Assembly: GCA_049116335.1 (NCBI GenBank)
Contig: JAGDYZ010000008.1
Coordinates: forward strand, 310,001-374,000
DNA from: CANMIH01 sp049116335
Lineage (GTDB): Bacteria; Pseudomonadota; Alphaproteobacteria; Rhodobacterales; Rhodobacteraceae
Length of the DNA stretch: 64,000 nt
Reading direction: 5' to 3'
Shown here: positions 46,446 through 54,542 of the stretch, one piece after another
How positions within the stretch are numbered: position 1 is the stretch's first letter
How the letters are laid out: each line of letters opens with the position of its first letter
Notes under the pieces: generated by a model
Told to the model about the DNA's origin: nothing
Seen by the model: the letters and a program-made list of their open reading frames with translations, nothing else
Databases searched by the model: none
Program-made: the position numbers and the translations under genes

Positions 46446-47222
46446 TTAGCGGCCTTCGTAGCTGGCCGGGCGTTTTTCCAGAAACGCCATCACACCCTCA
46501 ATGAAGTCGCGGCTTTTGCCGCAATCGCCCTGCAGCTTGGCTTCCAGCGCAAGCTGATCTCCAAGCTCATTGTCAAACGACGCGCGCATGGCTTCTTTCA
46601 CCTTGCGGTAGGCCAAGGTTGGTCCATTCGCCAGATGCGCCGCCCGTTTGGCGATATGATCCGCAAATGCATCATCGGCCACAGCTTCCCAGATCATGCC
46701 CCAGTCATCCGCCTGACGTGCGGTGATTTTCTCGGCAAACAGCGCGGCCCCCATGGCCTTGGCCAGCCCCATCTGACGTGGCAGATACCATGTTCCACCG
46801 GCATCGGGGATCAATCCGATCTTGGTGAAGGCCTGAACAAAATAGGCGCTCTCGGTGGCGATCACCACATCCGCGGCCAATGCCAGATTGGCCCCTGCCC
46901 CCGCCGCAGCGCCATTGACCGCAGTGATGGTCGGGATCGGGCACTCGTAGATCGCCGTCAACAGCGGCACATATTCTTCGTTCAACGTGCGCTGAAGATC
47001 CAGATCACGGATATTCTTTGTGTCACCCAGATCCTGACCCGAACAGAATGAACGCCCCGCGCCGGTCAGAACCAGGGCCCGCGCCTCTCGTCCGGCCCGT
47101 GCCACAGCGTCCGCCAGCTCGGCACGCATCTGGGCATTCAGCGCGTTCATCACATCCGGGCGGTTCAGAGTGATTGTGGCCACACCGTCGTCTACGGCAT
47201 AGGTGATGGTATCATACTGCAT
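46446..47222 (-). CDS. paaG: PaaG-like enoyl-CoA hydratase/isomerase
   Basis: 258-residue crotonase-fold protein. The ATG at 47222 is preceded by GGGAGAG; an upstream in-frame extension is poorly supported. Residues match E. coli PaaG along the length (LTGAGRSFCSGQDL, NGAAAGAGANLALAADVVIA, FTKIGLIPDAGGTWYLPR, DDWGMIWEAV), including the Asp of IPDAGG used in ring-1,2-epoxyphenylacetyl-CoA isomerisation. No other paa gene is nearby, so it may serve a general 2,3-dehydroacyl-CoA isomerase role, and phenylacetate degradation itself is not certain. Confidence 0.85.
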   Translation of the reverse strand: MQYDTITYAVDDGVATITLNRPDVMNALNAQMRAELADAVARAGREARALVLTGAGRSFCSGQDLGDTKNIRDLDLQRTLNEEYVPLLTAIYECPIPTITAVNGAAAGAGANLALAADVVIATESAYFVQAFTKIGLIPDAGGTWYLPRQMGLAKAMGAALFAEKITARQADDWGMIWEAVADDAFADHIAKRAAHLANGPTLAYRKVKEAMRASFDNELGDQLALEAKLQGDCGKSRDFIEGVMAFLEKRPASYEGR

Positions 47223-47318
47223 TGAGCTCTCCCTCGGGTTCTTGGGCGCATCAAACACGCCTGCCCCTTGGTTGGCAAACACCTACGCCGCGTCATTTGT
47301 CATGAACCGAGATAAGCG

Positions 47319-47819
47319 TTATTTCCGGCCATTCAACTGCGCAATCAGAGCCTTGCCCTCTGGACTGGGGGCCTGCTCAAGACGAGAATAGACCGCCCCG
47401 TCGCGCGTACGGGTGAGCAGGCGGTTCTCAATCATGCTCCGACGGATCTGCGCCGGATCTTTGAACAGACAACAGGCGTCTATGCGGGCGCTGATCTGGC
47501 GTTCGCTGAAACTCTCACGCGCCGGGATCCGCGCCCAGATCGCCCAGAGACACAGCGCCTGTATCTGCGTTTTGCCGGGCCAGCGCATCAACTGCCCCTG
47601 CCCGTCAAAATGCGCCAGCGCCCGGGCGACCCGTTTCTGATCGGCCAAAGGTGCCGGTTCATGCGCCGCCCGGAGGTGTTGATAGTTGCGATATCCCGCA
47701 GCGCGGGCAAGAAGCCCCAGTGTCTCAAGATGGCTCGGTGGGGTTTCAAGCTCAGCCCGCAGAGCTTTGGCAAAGCGGCTCAGATCGGGAATGGTCAGTT
47801 GAATGGTGTCACGGCTCAT
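47319..47819 (-). CDS. DUF2087-domain protein
   Basis: 166 residues. The C-terminal half (about 65-165) matches DUF2087, with the typical pattern of a winged-helix-like, metal-free domain: LMRWPGKTQIQALCLWAIWARI, FSERQISARIDACCLFKDPAQIRRSMIENRLLTRTRDGAVY. The N-terminal half (LTIPDLSRFAKALRAEL...AGYRNYQHLRA) is a helical region often found in front of this domain. It is probably a small transcriptional regulator, but target and signal are unknown. Confidence 0.8.
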   Translation of the reverse strand: MSRDTIQLTIPDLSRFAKALRAELETPPSHLETLGLLARAAGYRNYQHLRAAHEPAPLADQKRVARALAHFDGQGQLMRWPGKTQIQALCLWAIWARIPARESFSERQISARIDACCLFKDPAQIRRSMIENRLLTRTRDGAVYSRLEQAPSPEGKALIAQLNGRK

Positions 47820-47995
47820 CTGCGTCTCCAGTATGGATGTCGCACCCGGTCAATCCGGTCAGGAGGTCCGCCCTTGTCCCAAGACATCCCTGAAAGCAAT
47901 CAGATGACATCAATATGAGGCAGGTTTAGCGCGTGGCGGAGCCTGGGTTCTGCCGACCCTGCCGCAACTTAGCGAGCCAGATCAGCCGAGACAAG

Positions 47996-48457
47996 TCACT
48001 CGTCCAGCAGCTCTTTCACCCGTGCCTTTTCTGCGTCACTCAGCCCTTCGACCCCAACGGGCGTCGCGGTAGAGCGGCGGCGCACATAGGTGATCCCCAT
48101 GCCCAGAGCCAGCATGAAGACCAAAGGCCCCGAGCCCCAGAGGACCCAGTTCCAACCGCCGGTGGTGGGGCGTAGCAAAACAAACTCGCCGTAGCGGTCA
48201 ACGATGAAATCCACCACTTCGCTGTCCGCATCCCCGGCCAACAGACGGTCGCGCACAAGAATGCGCAAATCTTTCGCCAGCGACGCATTGGATTCATCGA
48301 TGCTTTCGTTCTGGCACACCAGACAGCGCAAACCATCTGAAATATGCCGCGCCCGCGCCTCAAGCACAGGGTCGTCCAGAATTTCATCCGGTTCCACCGC
48401 GCCTACTGGCAAAGCCAAAGTCAGGGCCAGAGCCACGCCTGTCAGAAATCCACGCAT
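47996..48457 (-). CDS. ccmH: cytochrome c maturation protein CcmH/CycL
   Basis: 153-residue thiol-disulfide component of the system I haem-ligation complex. A signal peptide (about 1-20) precedes a short periplasmic domain with the LRCLVCQNESIDES motif (the two cysteines that reduce apocytochrome c), followed by a transmembrane helix (about 108-128). The ATG at 48457 with SD AAGGAGAG is chosen over an upstream in-frame start lying inside ccmF. It is 10 bases downstream of ccmF. ccmI and ccmE are not in the window. Confidence 0.94.
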   Translation of the reverse strand: MRGFLTGVALALTLALPVGAVEPDEILDDPVLEARARHISDGLRCLVCQNESIDESNASLAKDLRILVRDRLLAGDADSEVVDFIVDRYGEFVLLRPTTGGWNWVLWGSGPLVFMLALGMGITYVRRRSTATPVGVEGLSDAEKARVKELLDE

Positions 48458-48467
48458 CCCGCTCTCC

Positions 48468-50432
48468 TTATTCCGCTGGAACGCCGACAGCGCGGCTTTT
48501 CTTTGCTCCGGCGGCAACACGGTAGCGCCGGTCGGATAGGCTCAGTAGACCACCCACAGCCATCAAGATACAACCGCCCCAGATCCAATTCGCTAGCGGT
48601 TTGATATAAACCCGCATGACCCAGCCGCCGTCATCCTGTTTGTCGCCGATGACAACATAGATATCGCGCAGGAACCGATAGTCGATCGCCGCCTCTGTGG
48701 TTGGCATCTGAGCCACCGGATAGGTGCGTTTTTCTGGCGCCACGCGCACAAGCTCATCTCCCCCCCGACGCACAATCACATCCGCCATATCCGAGAAATA
48801 GTTAGGCCCGCGCACCCGCTCGACCCCTTTTAACTCAAACTCGAACTGGCCCACGGTGAAAGGCTGATCAACATAAGCGACCCGGATGTCTTCTTCTTCC
48901 CAGGCCATCAGGCCGGCAATGCCGAGCATTGTGATCCCTAGACCACCATGCGCCACGGCCTTACCCCAATCCGCGCGTGGCAGACGGAGCAAGCGGCTAT
49001 AGTCACGCTTGCGCCCTGTACGGCTGAGCAGATCGACAATCGCCCCACCAACAAGCCAGGCGCCCAAGAACACACCCACAGGCCCCATCATACTGCGCCC
49101 GGTCTGCATCACCCAGACCAACGCCATCAGGGCAATCGCCAGTGCCAGCACCGGTGCAAGATCTTTCAGAGCCTTGCCAATTTTACCGCGCTTCCAACTG
49201 AGAGTTGAGCCAATGGGCAATATCAGACCGAGAAGCACCATAAAGGGCGTGAAGGCCATATTGAAGAACGGCGCGCCGACAGAGAGTTTCCGCTCAAAGA
49301 ACATCTCGGCCACAAGCGGCCACATGGTGCCGACAAACACCACAAAGCTGGCAACCGCCAGAAGGATATTGTTGGCCACCAGCGCGCTTTCACGGCTGAC
49401 CACGCCAAACACGCCTTTGGCCTCCATCACCTGCGCGCGTGCTGCGAACAGCGTCAGCGCACCACCGGTGAAGAACACCAAGATAGCAAGGATAAAGACA
49501 CCGCGTTCGGGATCATTGGCAAAGGCATGTACAGAAGTCAGCAAGCCTGAGCGCACAATAAAGGTGCCGATCAGCGAAAACCCAAAGGCCATAATCGCCA
49601 GAAGCATCGTCCAGCTTTTCAACGCCTCACGCTTTTCGACCACAATTGCCGAATGCAGCAAAGCCGCCGCAAAGAGCCATGGCATGAAGGAGGCGTTTTC
49701 CACCGGGTCCCAGAACCAGAACCCGCCCCAGCCCAACTCGTAATAGGCCCACCAACTGCCCAGCGCGATGCCGATGGTCAGAAACACCCAGGCCGCCAAG
49801 GTCCAAGGGCGGACCCAACGGCCCCAGGCCGCATCCACACGTCCTTCGATCAGCGCGGCGACAGCAAAGCTGAAACAGATGCTGAGGCCCACATAGCCGA
49901 GATAAAGAAACGGCGGATGAAAAGCCAAACCCGGGTCCTGCAACAGTGGGTTCAGATCCGTGCCGTCAAACGGGGGAACCGCCACGCGAATAAACGGGTT
50001 TGAGGTGAACAGAATAAAGGCAAAGAACGCCACAGCGATGGCCGATTGCACCGACAGCACCCGCGCGCGCAGTGTCGGTGGCAGATTGCCGCCAAACCAC
50101 GCGGCCATGGCGCCAAACAGGGTCACAATCAACACCCACAACAGCATTGAGCCTTCGTGGTTTCCCCAAACGCCACTGATCTTATACAGCATCGGTTTGA
50201 GAGAATGGCTATTGGCGTAGACCAGTTGCACTGAGAAATCCGAGACCACAAAGGCATAGGTCAGCGCACCAAAGGCGGTCGCTGTCAGAGCAAACTGCGC
50301 TGAGGCCGCGGGTTCAGCCACCGCCATCCATCCCGGCCAACGTTTGTGGGCACCAATCAGGGGCACCACCATCTGCACGATGGCGGTCAAAAAGGCGAGG
50401 ATCAGGGCGAAGTGACCGAGTTCTGTAATCAT
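48468..50432 (-). CDS. ccmF: haem lyase CcmF
   Basis: 654-residue polytopic membrane protein that, with CcmH and CcmI, attaches haem to apocytochromes c in the periplasm. The tryptophan-rich WWD motif GWGGFWFWDPVENASFMPWL is present, with conserved histidines and about 14-15 transmembrane segments, and the AWVFLTIGIALGSWWAYYELGW lead-in. The start at 50432 gives the family N-terminus MITELGHFALILA; the ORF upstream is in the gap to the holin gene. It would service the cytochromes encoded at 15605-16936, among others. Confidence 0.95.
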   Translation of the reverse strand: MITELGHFALILAFLTAIVQMVVPLIGAHKRWPGWMAVAEPAASAQFALTATAFGALTYAFVVSDFSVQLVYANSHSLKPMLYKISGVWGNHEGSMLLWVLIVTLFGAMAAWFGGNLPPTLRARVLSVQSAIAVAFFAFILFTSNPFIRVAVPPFDGTDLNPLLQDPGLAFHPPFLYLGYVGLSICFSFAVAALIEGRVDAAWGRWVRPWTLAAWVFLTIGIALGSWWAYYELGWGGFWFWDPVENASFMPWLFAAALLHSAIVVEKREALKSWTMLLAIMAFGFSLIGTFIVRSGLLTSVHAFANDPERGVFILAILVFFTGGALTLFAARAQVMEAKGVFGVVSRESALVANNILLAVASFVVFVGTMWPLVAEMFFERKLSVGAPFFNMAFTPFMVLLGLILPIGSTLSWKRGKIGKALKDLAPVLALAIALMALVWVMQTGRSMMGPVGVFLGAWLVGGAIVDLLSRTGRKRDYSRLLRLPRADWGKAVAHGGLGITMLGIAGLMAWEEEDIRVAYVDQPFTVGQFEFELKGVERVRGPNYFSDMADVIVRRGGDELVRVAPEKRTYPVAQMPTTEAAIDYRFLRDIYVVIGDKQDDGGWVMRVYIKPLANWIWGGCILMAVGGLLSLSDRRYRVAAGAKKSRAVGVPAE

Positions 50433-50550
50433 GCGCCAACTATAGTCCCGCCCACGCGCGCTTCCAATGGTTTGCGTCTGGGGTGGGTTCACTATGTCGC
50501 GGGTTGCTGTGCGGCCTTGGAAAAACGGGCCTCAAATGAGGCCCGCCTGT

Positions 50551-51093
50551 TCATCTCTGCGACTGTCTCCAGGCCTCAAGCGCCGGATTGGGGCCCTCAG
50601 GATTGTCAGGTTCCGGTGCGATAGGTTCAGCCAGCGCCTCAACAGATTTGACCGTCTCAACCACCTGTGGCACAGCGGCCATCGTCGTTGCCAGATCCCG
50701 CTGAAACGCCTGCCCCTTGGCCTGATGGCGCGCACCAAAGTAAAAGCTCACAATCGCCGCCAAGAGCCACCACAGCGGTTCTGGCACCAGAGCGATCCCC
50801 GCCATACGCGCGGCAAACCAGATGGGGTCTACCATGGCCGAGATAAACAACCCAAGTGTGCCCAGCGCCATGGCCGGGCGTGGAATGCGATTGAGCGCAT
50901 CCATCAACCGATCAAAGCTCCCACGCTGAACCACCTGAAATTCCTGAGCAAATTGCCCCAGTGCCGCGACCTGCATCTCATGCCCGCGCTCCGCCTGTGC
51001 CTCGGCATTGACCCGAAACACCTGCTCCGTCTCGGCCACGATGTTGCGCCCTCCGCCAAAAATGGCGCTGACCATGCGTTCAATCAGCCCCAT
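50551..51093 (-). CDS. gene-transfer-agent type holin (3-TM)
   Basis: 180 residues with about three hydrophobic segments (about 73-96, 100-121 and an N-terminal amphipathic helix), in the pattern of the GTA holin family (AALGTFAQEF-like AALGQFAQEFQ, FDRLMDALNRIPRPAMALGTLGLFISAMVDPIWF, AIVSFYFGARHQAKGQAFQRD). It would permeabilise the inner membrane so that the neighbouring endolysin can reach the wall. It overlaps the endolysin gene by 10 bases. In Rhodobacter-type gene transfer agents this lysis pair lies away from the structural cluster, which is absent from this window. Confidence 0.85.
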   Translation of the reverse strand: MGLIERMVSAIFGGGRNIVAETEQVFRVNAEAQAERGHEMQVAALGQFAQEFQVVQRGSFDRLMDALNRIPRPAMALGTLGLFISAMVDPIWFAARMAGIALVPEPLWWLLAAIVSFYFGARHQAKGQAFQRDLATTMAAVPQVVETVKSVEALAEPIAPEPDNPEGPNPALEAWRQSQR

Positions 51094-51707
51094 GACGCCA
51101 CCCGAGCCGCAAACTGTGTGTCGCTCAGGTGATAGCGTGGTGAAATGAACTCTTCCGCACGTTTGATCCAGCCACCTTTATCTCCGGCCCGGCTGCGCGC
51201 ATATTTGCGACTGGCCGGGCGTCGATCGGCCAAACGGAAGTAATAATTGCGCCGCGCAATCCCATAGGCATCCACCAGATGATCCTGCGCCCGCGCCCAG
51301 ACCTGTGCCGTGGCGGCGATGGTCTTTGGCCCAATGGCCCCATCCACCGAGACCTGCGCGCCCATCTCATTCAGCAAACGCTGCAGAATTTTCACCGCGT
51401 TGCCCCCGGCATTCACATACATGTCGAACACCGTAGGCTGAAGCGCGACAGGCAGCTCGCCAATCCGGGGACGCTGAAAATAGTGATCGATAAAGATATC
51501 CACCGCCTGATCCCGGCTGAGATGGCGCACATCCTGCGCGGTGACCGCGCCGTCCCCGGTCAGGTCCAGACCCAGCCGCCGCATGGTGTGAATGGTCACG
51601 CCATATTTCGTCGCCCCGCCGGGATCATCCGGATCGTTCACATAGCCCCCTTCACGCGCCACAATCTCATCCGCGATCTGGCGCACGTCATGTTTGAAAA
51701 CTGCCAT
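51084..51707 (-). CDS. gene-transfer-agent type endolysin (GH108)
   Basis: 207 residues: an N-terminal GH108 muramidase domain with the catalytic Glu in REGGYVNDPDDPGGATKYGVTI (about 18-39) and a C-terminal PG-binding-3 domain (QPTVFDMYVNAGGNAVKILQRLLNEMG, VDGAIGPKTIA). It hydrolyses peptidoglycan for lysis and release of gene-transfer-agent particles. It is the first gene of the holin pair, with the ATG at 51705-51707 after a GAGAGAGA-type ribosome-binding site. A TTAA half-site lies in the upstream region, but no full CtrA box was seen. Confidence 0.87.
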   Translation of the reverse strand: MAVFKHDVRQIADEIVAREGGYVNDPDDPGGATKYGVTIHTMRRLGLDLTGDGAVTAQDVRHLSRDQAVDIFIDHYFQRPRIGELPVALQPTVFDMYVNAGGNAVKILQRLLNEMGAQVSVDGAIGPKTIAATAQVWARAQDHLVDAYGIARRNYYFRLADRRPASRKYARSRAGDKGGWIKRAEEFISPRYHLSDTQFAARVASWG

Positions 51708-51789
51708 TGGTCTCTCTCTCGCAATGCCTGTATCACTGCGCCAAAGGGTGAGAGCCCGAGCTTAATCCTCTCTGACAGGAGCGTGCGCT

Positions 51790-52206
51790 ATGACCGCAGA
51801 TGACATTATCAAGATGCTAGATTTGGGCCCCCACCCTGAGGGCGGTTTTTACCGCCAGACGTGGCAGGCCGAGGGCGACGGGCGCGCCTCTGGCACCAGC
51901 ATCTATTTCCTGCTGAAAGCCGGTGAAAACAGCCATTGGCATCGCGTCGATGCCGCTGAAATCTGGCACTACTACGCTGGTGCGCCGCTGATTCTGTCGA
52001 TTTCTGAAACCGATACCGGCCCCAAACAAGAGCACACGCTGGGCCCTGACCTCATGGCCGGGCAACGCCCACAGCTTATCGTGCCAACAGGAGAGTGGCA
52101 GGCCGCAAGAACCACCGGCGACTGGACGCTGGTGGGCTGTACCGTATCCCCCGGATTTCAGTTTGAAGGGTTTGAGTTAGCGGCGCCGGATTTCGATATC
52201 CCGTAA
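51790..52206 (+). CDS. cupin DUF985 protein
   Basis: 138-residue single cupin of the DUF985 type (YML079w-like). Motifs are LGPHPEGGFYRQTWQ, SIYFLLKAGENSHWHRVDAAEIWHYYAG (metal-binding His/Glu cluster), and GCTVSPGFQFEGFELA near the C-terminus. The structural family is known to bind small polar ligands but has no settled function; some members are ascribed sugar-epimerase or ureidoglycolate-like activity. The SD AGGAG precedes the ATG. It is divergent from the lysis pair. Confidence 0.87.
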   Translation: MTADDIIKMLDLGPHPEGGFYRQTWQAEGDGRASGTSIYFLLKAGENSHWHRVDAAEIWHYYAGAPLILSISETDTGPKQEHTLGPDLMAGQRPQLIVPTGEWQAARTTGDWTLVGCTVSPGFQFEGFELAAPDFDIP

Positions 52207-52251
52207 ATCCCACCCAAACCGGAAGTTATCCGAGGGGGCCGCACCAGCGGA

Positions 52252-52268
52252 AGGGGGCATTGCCCCCT
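52252..52268 (-). terminator. hairpin between cupin and pgi genes
   Basis: AGGGGGCA/TGCCCCCT palindrome between two convergent stops. There is no good T-run, so this is only a likely termination or stabilising element. Confidence 0.35.
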
Positions 52269-52280
52269 CCCCCTATAATT

Positions 52281-53861
52281 TTATCTCGCGTTGCGGTGAA
52301 CATAGGCCAAGAGCTGGGCCGTTGAGCCATCTTTGCCCTCATTGGGTGCGTCCCCGCTGACCAAAGGTCCAAGCGCAGTGGCGAGTTCTTTGCCAAGCTC
52401 AACACCCCATTGATCATACGAGTTGATCCCAAGGATCACCCCCTCGACGAACACACGATGTTCATAGAGCGCAATGATTTTGCCCAATGTTTCCGGGTCC
52501 AGCTTGGGGTAGATCAGGGTCGTCGACGGACGGTTGCCCGCAAACACCCGGTGGCGCGCCTGACGTTCCAACTCGGCGCCCTCAAACTTGTCCGCAACTT
52601 TCGCCCGCGCCTCAACTAGCGAGCGCCCCCGCATCAGGGCCTCGGACTGGGCCAGACAATTGGCAACCAGAAGCTGATGATGATGTGCCAGATCCGGCTC
52701 ATGCCCTTCGGCGGCCACCAAAAACTCGCAAGGGATCACAGCGGTGCCCTGATGGATCAACTGGTAAAAGGCGTGCTGTCCATTGGTGCCAGGTTCGCCC
52801 CAAACCACTGGCCCCGACGGCCCCGGAAGATCCGCACCATCCATCGACACGCCCTTACCGTTGCTCTCCATCTCAAGCTGCTGAAGGTAGGCAGGCAGGC
52901 GCATCAACCGGTTGTCGTAGGGCAGAACCGCGCGGGTGCCATAGCCCATCCCTTGATGGTGCCACAGCCCCACCAGCGCCAAAAGCACAGGCAGGTTTTC
53001 CTCCAGCTCGGCCGATTGAAAATGCCGATCCATCTCTTGACCGCCGCGCAGAAATGCGCGGAAGGCGTCAGGCCCGATGGCAAGCATCATCGAAAGGCCA
53101 ATTGGCCCCCACATGGAGTAACGGCCACCCACCCAATCCCCAAAGCCAAAGACCCGCTCGGCGGGAATGCCAAAGGCGGCAGCACCGGGAACGTTCGAGC
53201 TTAGCGCCACAAAACGCCCGTCATGCGACACGCCTTTGTCGTCCAGCCACGCTTTGGCCGTCCGGGCGTTGGTCATGGTTTCAATGGTGGTAAAGGTCTT
53301 GGACGCCACGATAAACAGCGTCTTTGCCGGATCACAGCGGCGCAGCGTATCGGCAATATCCGCGCCATCCACATTCGACACGAAATGACAGCGTGGCCCG
53401 TCGTGATAGGGCGCCAGAGCCAGCACGCCCATCACCGGCCCAAGGTCCGAGCCGCCAATACCGATATTCACCACATCGGTGAACTCACCGGCACGGATTT
53501 CACGCGCCAGATCTTCCATGCGCCCCAGGGTGTCTAGAACTTCAGGCATGACATCCGCGCCATCGACCTCAATGGAACCACCATCGAGATTGCGCAGAGC
53601 GGTATGCAGCACCGCACGCCCTTCGGTTTCATTGATCTTGTCCCCGCGGAACATCGCCGCGCGCCGTCCGGCCACATCCGTATCACGCGCCAGTTTCAGC
53701 AGGTCCTCAAAGATCGCGTCATCCAGTTGCGTCTTGGAATAGTCGAAAAACAGCCCCACGGCCTCGGTGCTAAACCGCGCGCCCCGTGAGCTGTCGTCAA
53801 ACAAATCTTCAATTCGGCGTTCAGAAACCCGCGCCGCCTGTGCTGTCAAATCTGACCACAT
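52281..53861 (-). CDS. pgi: glucose-6-phosphate isomerase
   Basis: 526 residues interconverting glucose-6-phosphate and fructose-6-phosphate. Signatures are NIGIGGSDLGP, FIVASKTFTTIETMTNA, FGFGDWVGGRYSMWGPIGLSMML and the late GEPGTNGQHAFYQLIHQGT with catalytic residues. It is the last gene of zwf-pgl-pgi, only 3 bases after pgl, and lets fructose-6-phosphate be recycled to the Entner-Doudoroff route, the main hexose path in these bacteria. Confidence 0.96.
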   Translation of the reverse strand: MWSDLTAQAARVSERRIEDLFDDSSRGARFSTEAVGLFFDYSKTQLDDAIFEDLLKLARDTDVAGRRAAMFRGDKINETEGRAVLHTALRNLDGGSIEVDGADVMPEVLDTLGRMEDLAREIRAGEFTDVVNIGIGGSDLGPVMGVLALAPYHDGPRCHFVSNVDGADIADTLRRCDPAKTLFIVASKTFTTIETMTNARTAKAWLDDKGVSHDGRFVALSSNVPGAAAFGIPAERVFGFGDWVGGRYSMWGPIGLSMMLAIGPDAFRAFLRGGQEMDRHFQSAELEENLPVLLALVGLWHHQGMGYGTRAVLPYDNRLMRLPAYLQQLEMESNGKGVSMDGADLPGPSGPVVWGEPGTNGQHAFYQLIHQGTAVIPCEFLVAAEGHEPDLAHHHQLLVANCLAQSEALMRGRSLVEARAKVADKFEGAELERQARHRVFAGNRPSTTLIYPKLDPETLGKIIALYEHRVFVEGVILGINSYDQWGVELGKELATALGPLVSGDAPNEGKDGSTAQLLAYVHRNAR

Positions 53862-53864
53862 ATT

Positions 53865-54542
53865 CTATTCCGCCCAATGAACTTTGGCACTCGACAACAC
53901 CGCATTGATCGGTGCCTCAGAGGCTGGCAACCCTTTGGCCGCTTCCAATGCCTTGCGCTTCTCTGCCCCAAAGATCAGCACGTGTTTGCTCAGCGCGCCA
54001 TTCAGGATAGGCGCCGTCAAGGTGATACGCGGCTCGGGCGCACCCGGTGCCCGCATGGGCAACAAAATCGGAGCATCTGAGGCCAAGGCTTGATGCAGCT
54101 TGTCCGCGCCTGGGAAAAGCGAGGCCGTGTGCATGTCGGTGCCCATGCCCAGCAGCAAAACCGCCAATGGCAATTCAGGTTCCAGCGCTTTGGCCAGACC
54201 CTCCAGGGCCTCTTCGGGGTGTTCAGCAGGCGCGTAAAGCGGCAGGTATCCCGCCGCAGCGGCCCGATCAACCAACAGACGCTCCCGCAACAGGCGGGTG
54301 TTGGACCGTTCGTGATCTTCCGGCACCCAGCGCTCATCATTCAATAGCACATCGACGCGACTCCAATCCAGATCAGCGGCGCAGAGATCGTCAAACACCG
54401 GCCCCGGCGAGGTCCCCCCCGGCACCGCAAAGGCCACACGATCCTCGTGCAGCAAAGCCGCCTCAAGATCACCGGCCAGTTGATTTGCCAGATTGATCAC
54501 CAACATTTCACGGTCGGCGTATTCGATAAATTCATAGCTCAT
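53865..54542 (-). CDS. pgl: 6-phosphogluconolactonase
   Basis: 225 residues of the NagB/DevB-like lactonase family: VAFAVPGGTSPGPVFDDLC, the DVLLNDERWVPEDHERSNTRLLRERLL block (substrate-binding) and VLLLGMGTDMHTASLFPGA. The ATG at 54542 overlaps the zwf stop by 4 bases (ATGA); a more upstream in-frame start would lie inside zwf. It hydrolyses 6-phosphogluconolactone produced by Zwf. Confidence 0.93.
   Translation of the reverse strand: MSYEFIEYADREMLVINLANQLAGDLEAALLHEDRVAFAVPGGTSPGPVFDDLCAADLDWSRVDVLLNDERWVPEDHERSNTRLLRERLLVDRAAAAGYLPLYAPAEHPEEALEGLAKALEPELPLAVLLLGMGTDMHTASLFPGADKLHQALASDAPILLPMRAPGAPEPRITLTAPILNGALSKHVLIFGAEKRKALEAAKGLPASEAPINAVLSSAKVHWAE

Noticed and set aside
50551..51707. 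Prophage remnant
   Set aside because: Only lysis genes are present, with no integrase, repressor, attachment repeats or structural genes, and the sequences fit the gene-transfer-agent holin and endolysin families.
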